8,688 nucleotides of DNA. Source: Leclercia sp. UBA7405. Lineage in GTDB: Bacteria; Pseudomonadota; Gammaproteobacteria; Enterobacterales; Enterobacteriaceae. The position numbers and the translations under genes were made by a program. Shown one piece after another: positions 7,439 to 8,688 of this stretch. The stretch lies in NCBI GenBank assembly GCA_002469605.1, contig DKMV01000126.1:1-8688 (forward strand), given 5' to 3'. The notes under the pieces were generated by a model. It saw nothing but the letters and a program-made list of their open reading frames with translations, ran no database searches and was not told where the DNA came from. Each line of letters begins with the position of its first letter. Within the stretch, counting starts at the first letter, position 1.

Positions 7439-8688
7439 ATGAACACATTTTTTAAGCTCACCGCGCTGGCTGGCCTGTTTGCTATAACAGGTCACGCTTT
7501 CGCTGTGGACGAGATTACGCGTGTTGATCAAATTCCTGTTCTGAAGGAAGAGACGCAACACGCAACGGTCAGTGAGCGCGTCACCTCGCGCTTCACCCGT
7601 TCACATTATCGTCAGTTCGACCTCGATCAGGCTTTCTCGGCTAAAATTTTCGACCGCTATCTGAACCTGCTGGACTACAGCCATAACGTTCTGCTGGCAA
7701 GCGATGTCGAACAGTTCGCGAAGCGTAAATCGGTGGTTGGTGACGAGCTGCGCAGCGGCAAGCTTGATCTCTTCTACGACCTGTATAACCAGGCGCAGAA
7801 GCGTCGTTTTGAGCGTTACCAGTATGCGCTCAAAGTGCTGGAGCGTCCGATGGACTTTACCGGCAACGACACCTTTAATCTCGACCGCAGCAAATCGCCG
7901 TGGCCTAAAGATGAAGCCGAGCTGAATGCGCTGTGGGACAGCAAAGTGAAGTACGATGAGCTGAGCCTCAAACTCACCGGTAAAGATGAGAAAGAGATCC
8001 GCGAAACGCTGAACCGCCGCTACAAATTTGCTATTCGTCGCCTGGCGCAGACCAACAGCGAAGATGTGTTCTCGCTGGCGATGACCGCCTTCGCCCACGA
8101 AATCGATCCGCACACCAACTACCTCTCCCCGCGTAACACCGAACAGTTCAATACCGAGATGAGCCTCTCTCTCGAAGGGATTGGCGCGGTGCTGCAGATG
8201 GATGACGACTATACCGTCATCAACTCGATGGTTGCGGGTGGCCCGGCCGCCAAGAGCAAGGCGATTAGCGTTGGCGATCGCATTGTCGGCGTCGGCCAGA
8301 CCGGCCAGGGTATGGTGGATGTTATTGGCTGGCGTCTCGACGACGTCGTGGCGCTGATTAAAGGGCCGAAAGGCAGCAAGGTTCGCCTTGAGATCCTGCC
8401 TGCCGGTAAGGGCACCAAAACCCGTATCGTTACCCTGACCCGCGAGCGTATCCGTCTGGAAGATCGCGCGGTGAAAATGTCGGTGAAAACCGTCGGTAAA
8501 GAAAAAGTGGGCGTGCTGGATATTCCGGGCTTCTACGTTGGCCTGACGGATGATGTCAAAGTCCAGCTGCAGAAGCTTGAAAAACAGAACGTCAGCAGCG
8601 TCATTATCGATCTGCGCACCAACGGCGGCGGCGCCCTGACCGAAGCGGTTTCGCTCTCTGGTCTGTTTATTCCGTCCGGTCCGGTGGT
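7439..8688 (+). CDS. prc: Tail-specific periplasmic protease Prc (Tsp), 3' end cut by window edge
   Basis: Prc is a periplasmic serine protease of the C-terminal processing family (S41A). It degrades proteins with nonpolar C-termini, trims FtsI, and works with the adaptor NlpI to control the peptidoglycan hydrolase MepS. The ATG at 7439-7441 opens an uninterrupted frame of 416 codons to the right edge, against about 682 in the full E. coli protein. It starts with a signal peptide, about residues 1-22 (MNTFFKLTALAGLFAITG, then HAFA), with cleavage predicted before VDE. The N-terminal helical domain follows. The PDZ domain is at about 245-322 (EGIGAVLQMDDDYTVINSM, later VGDRIVGVG and LIKGPKGSKVRLEIL). 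The start of the protease core is visible in VGVLDIPGFYVG and VIIDLRTNGGGAL. The catalytic Ser and Lys (S452 and K477 in precursor numbering, as I recall) lie beyond the window. GGAGG at 7423-7427 is the ribosome site, 11 bases from the ATG, which is a rather long spacing. Confidence 0.97.
   Translation, partial: MNTFFKLTALAGLFAITGHAFAVDEITRVDQIPVLKEETQHATVSERVTSRFTRSHYRQFDLDQAFSAKIFDRYLNLLDYSHNVLLASDVEQFAKRKSVVGDELRSGKLDLFYDLYNQAQKRRFERYQYALKVLERPMDFTGNDTFNLDRSKSPWPKDEAELNALWDSKVKYDELSLKLTGKDEKEIRETLNRRYKFAIRRLAQTNSEDVFSLAMTAFAHEIDPHTNYLSPRNTEQFNTEMSLSLEGIGAVLQMDDDYTVINSMVAGGPAAKSKAISVGDRIVGVGQTGQGMVDVIGWRLDDVVALIKGPKGSKVRLEILPAGKGTKTRIVTLTRERIRLEDRAVKMSVKTVGKEKVGVLDIPGFYVGLTDDVKVQLQKLEKQNVSSVIIDLRTNGGGALTEAVSLSGLFIPSGPV

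Noticed and set aside
6939..7448. Minus-strand open frames opposite proQ
   Set aside because: They are Ser/Arg/Ala-rich products mirroring the repetitive Arg/Pro/Ala codons of the ProQ linker, with no independent support.
1..8688. A hidden novel system, mobile island, defence locus, CRISPR array or RNA gene
   Set aside because: Every long segment is accounted for by conserved genes in their E. coli order, with intergenic gaps of 145 bases or fewer. I saw no repeat array, insertion sequence ends or foreign-looking composition.

Overview
This window is a stretch of conserved chromosomal backbone from a member of the Enterobacteriaceae. The evidence is gene content and order that match the Escherichia coli yebW-yebV-rsmF-letB(yebT)-letA(yebS)-msrC(yebR)-proQ-prc neighbourhood, with proteins that read through end to end at the usual family lengths. 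The coding DNA is fairly GC-rich, which would fit an Enterobacter-like or related genus, but the sequence alone does not let me name the genus. I see no mobile element, phage gene, CRISPR array, tRNA or rRNA, and no gene that looks recently acquired.

Left part (1-5992), all on the minus strand, so transcription runs from right to left. letA and letB overlap by 32 bases. They encode an inner-membrane protein and a periplasm-spanning seven-MCE-domain protein that together form a lipid transport bridge between the inner and outer membranes. A hairpin follows letB. It coincides with a candidate promoter for rsmF, the 16S rRNA m5C1407 methyltransferase. Further downstream are two small conserved proteins of unknown function, yebV and yebW. 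Each has its own candidate sigma-70/sigma-S-type promoter. A strong GC hairpin separates them, and yebW runs off the left edge.

Right part (6138-8688), on the plus strand. msrC (free-methionine-R-sulfoxide reductase) is divergent from letA across an AT-rich 145-bp control region that holds several short repeats. It is followed by proQ (FinO-domain RNA chaperone) behind its own TATAAT promoter, and then, 19 bases later, by prc (periplasmic tail-specific protease), which is cut by the right edge before its catalytic serine and lysine.

The genes share a loose envelope and stress theme: LetAB lipid transport, Prc periplasmic proteolysis, MsrC oxidative repair, and ProQ, which was first known for its effect on ProP osmolyte transport. 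They do not form a single new system. I looked for a hidden system and did not find one. The points worth a second look are regulatory: the letB terminator/rsmF promoter overlap, the dyads in the letA-msrC gap, and the promoters of yebV and yebW.
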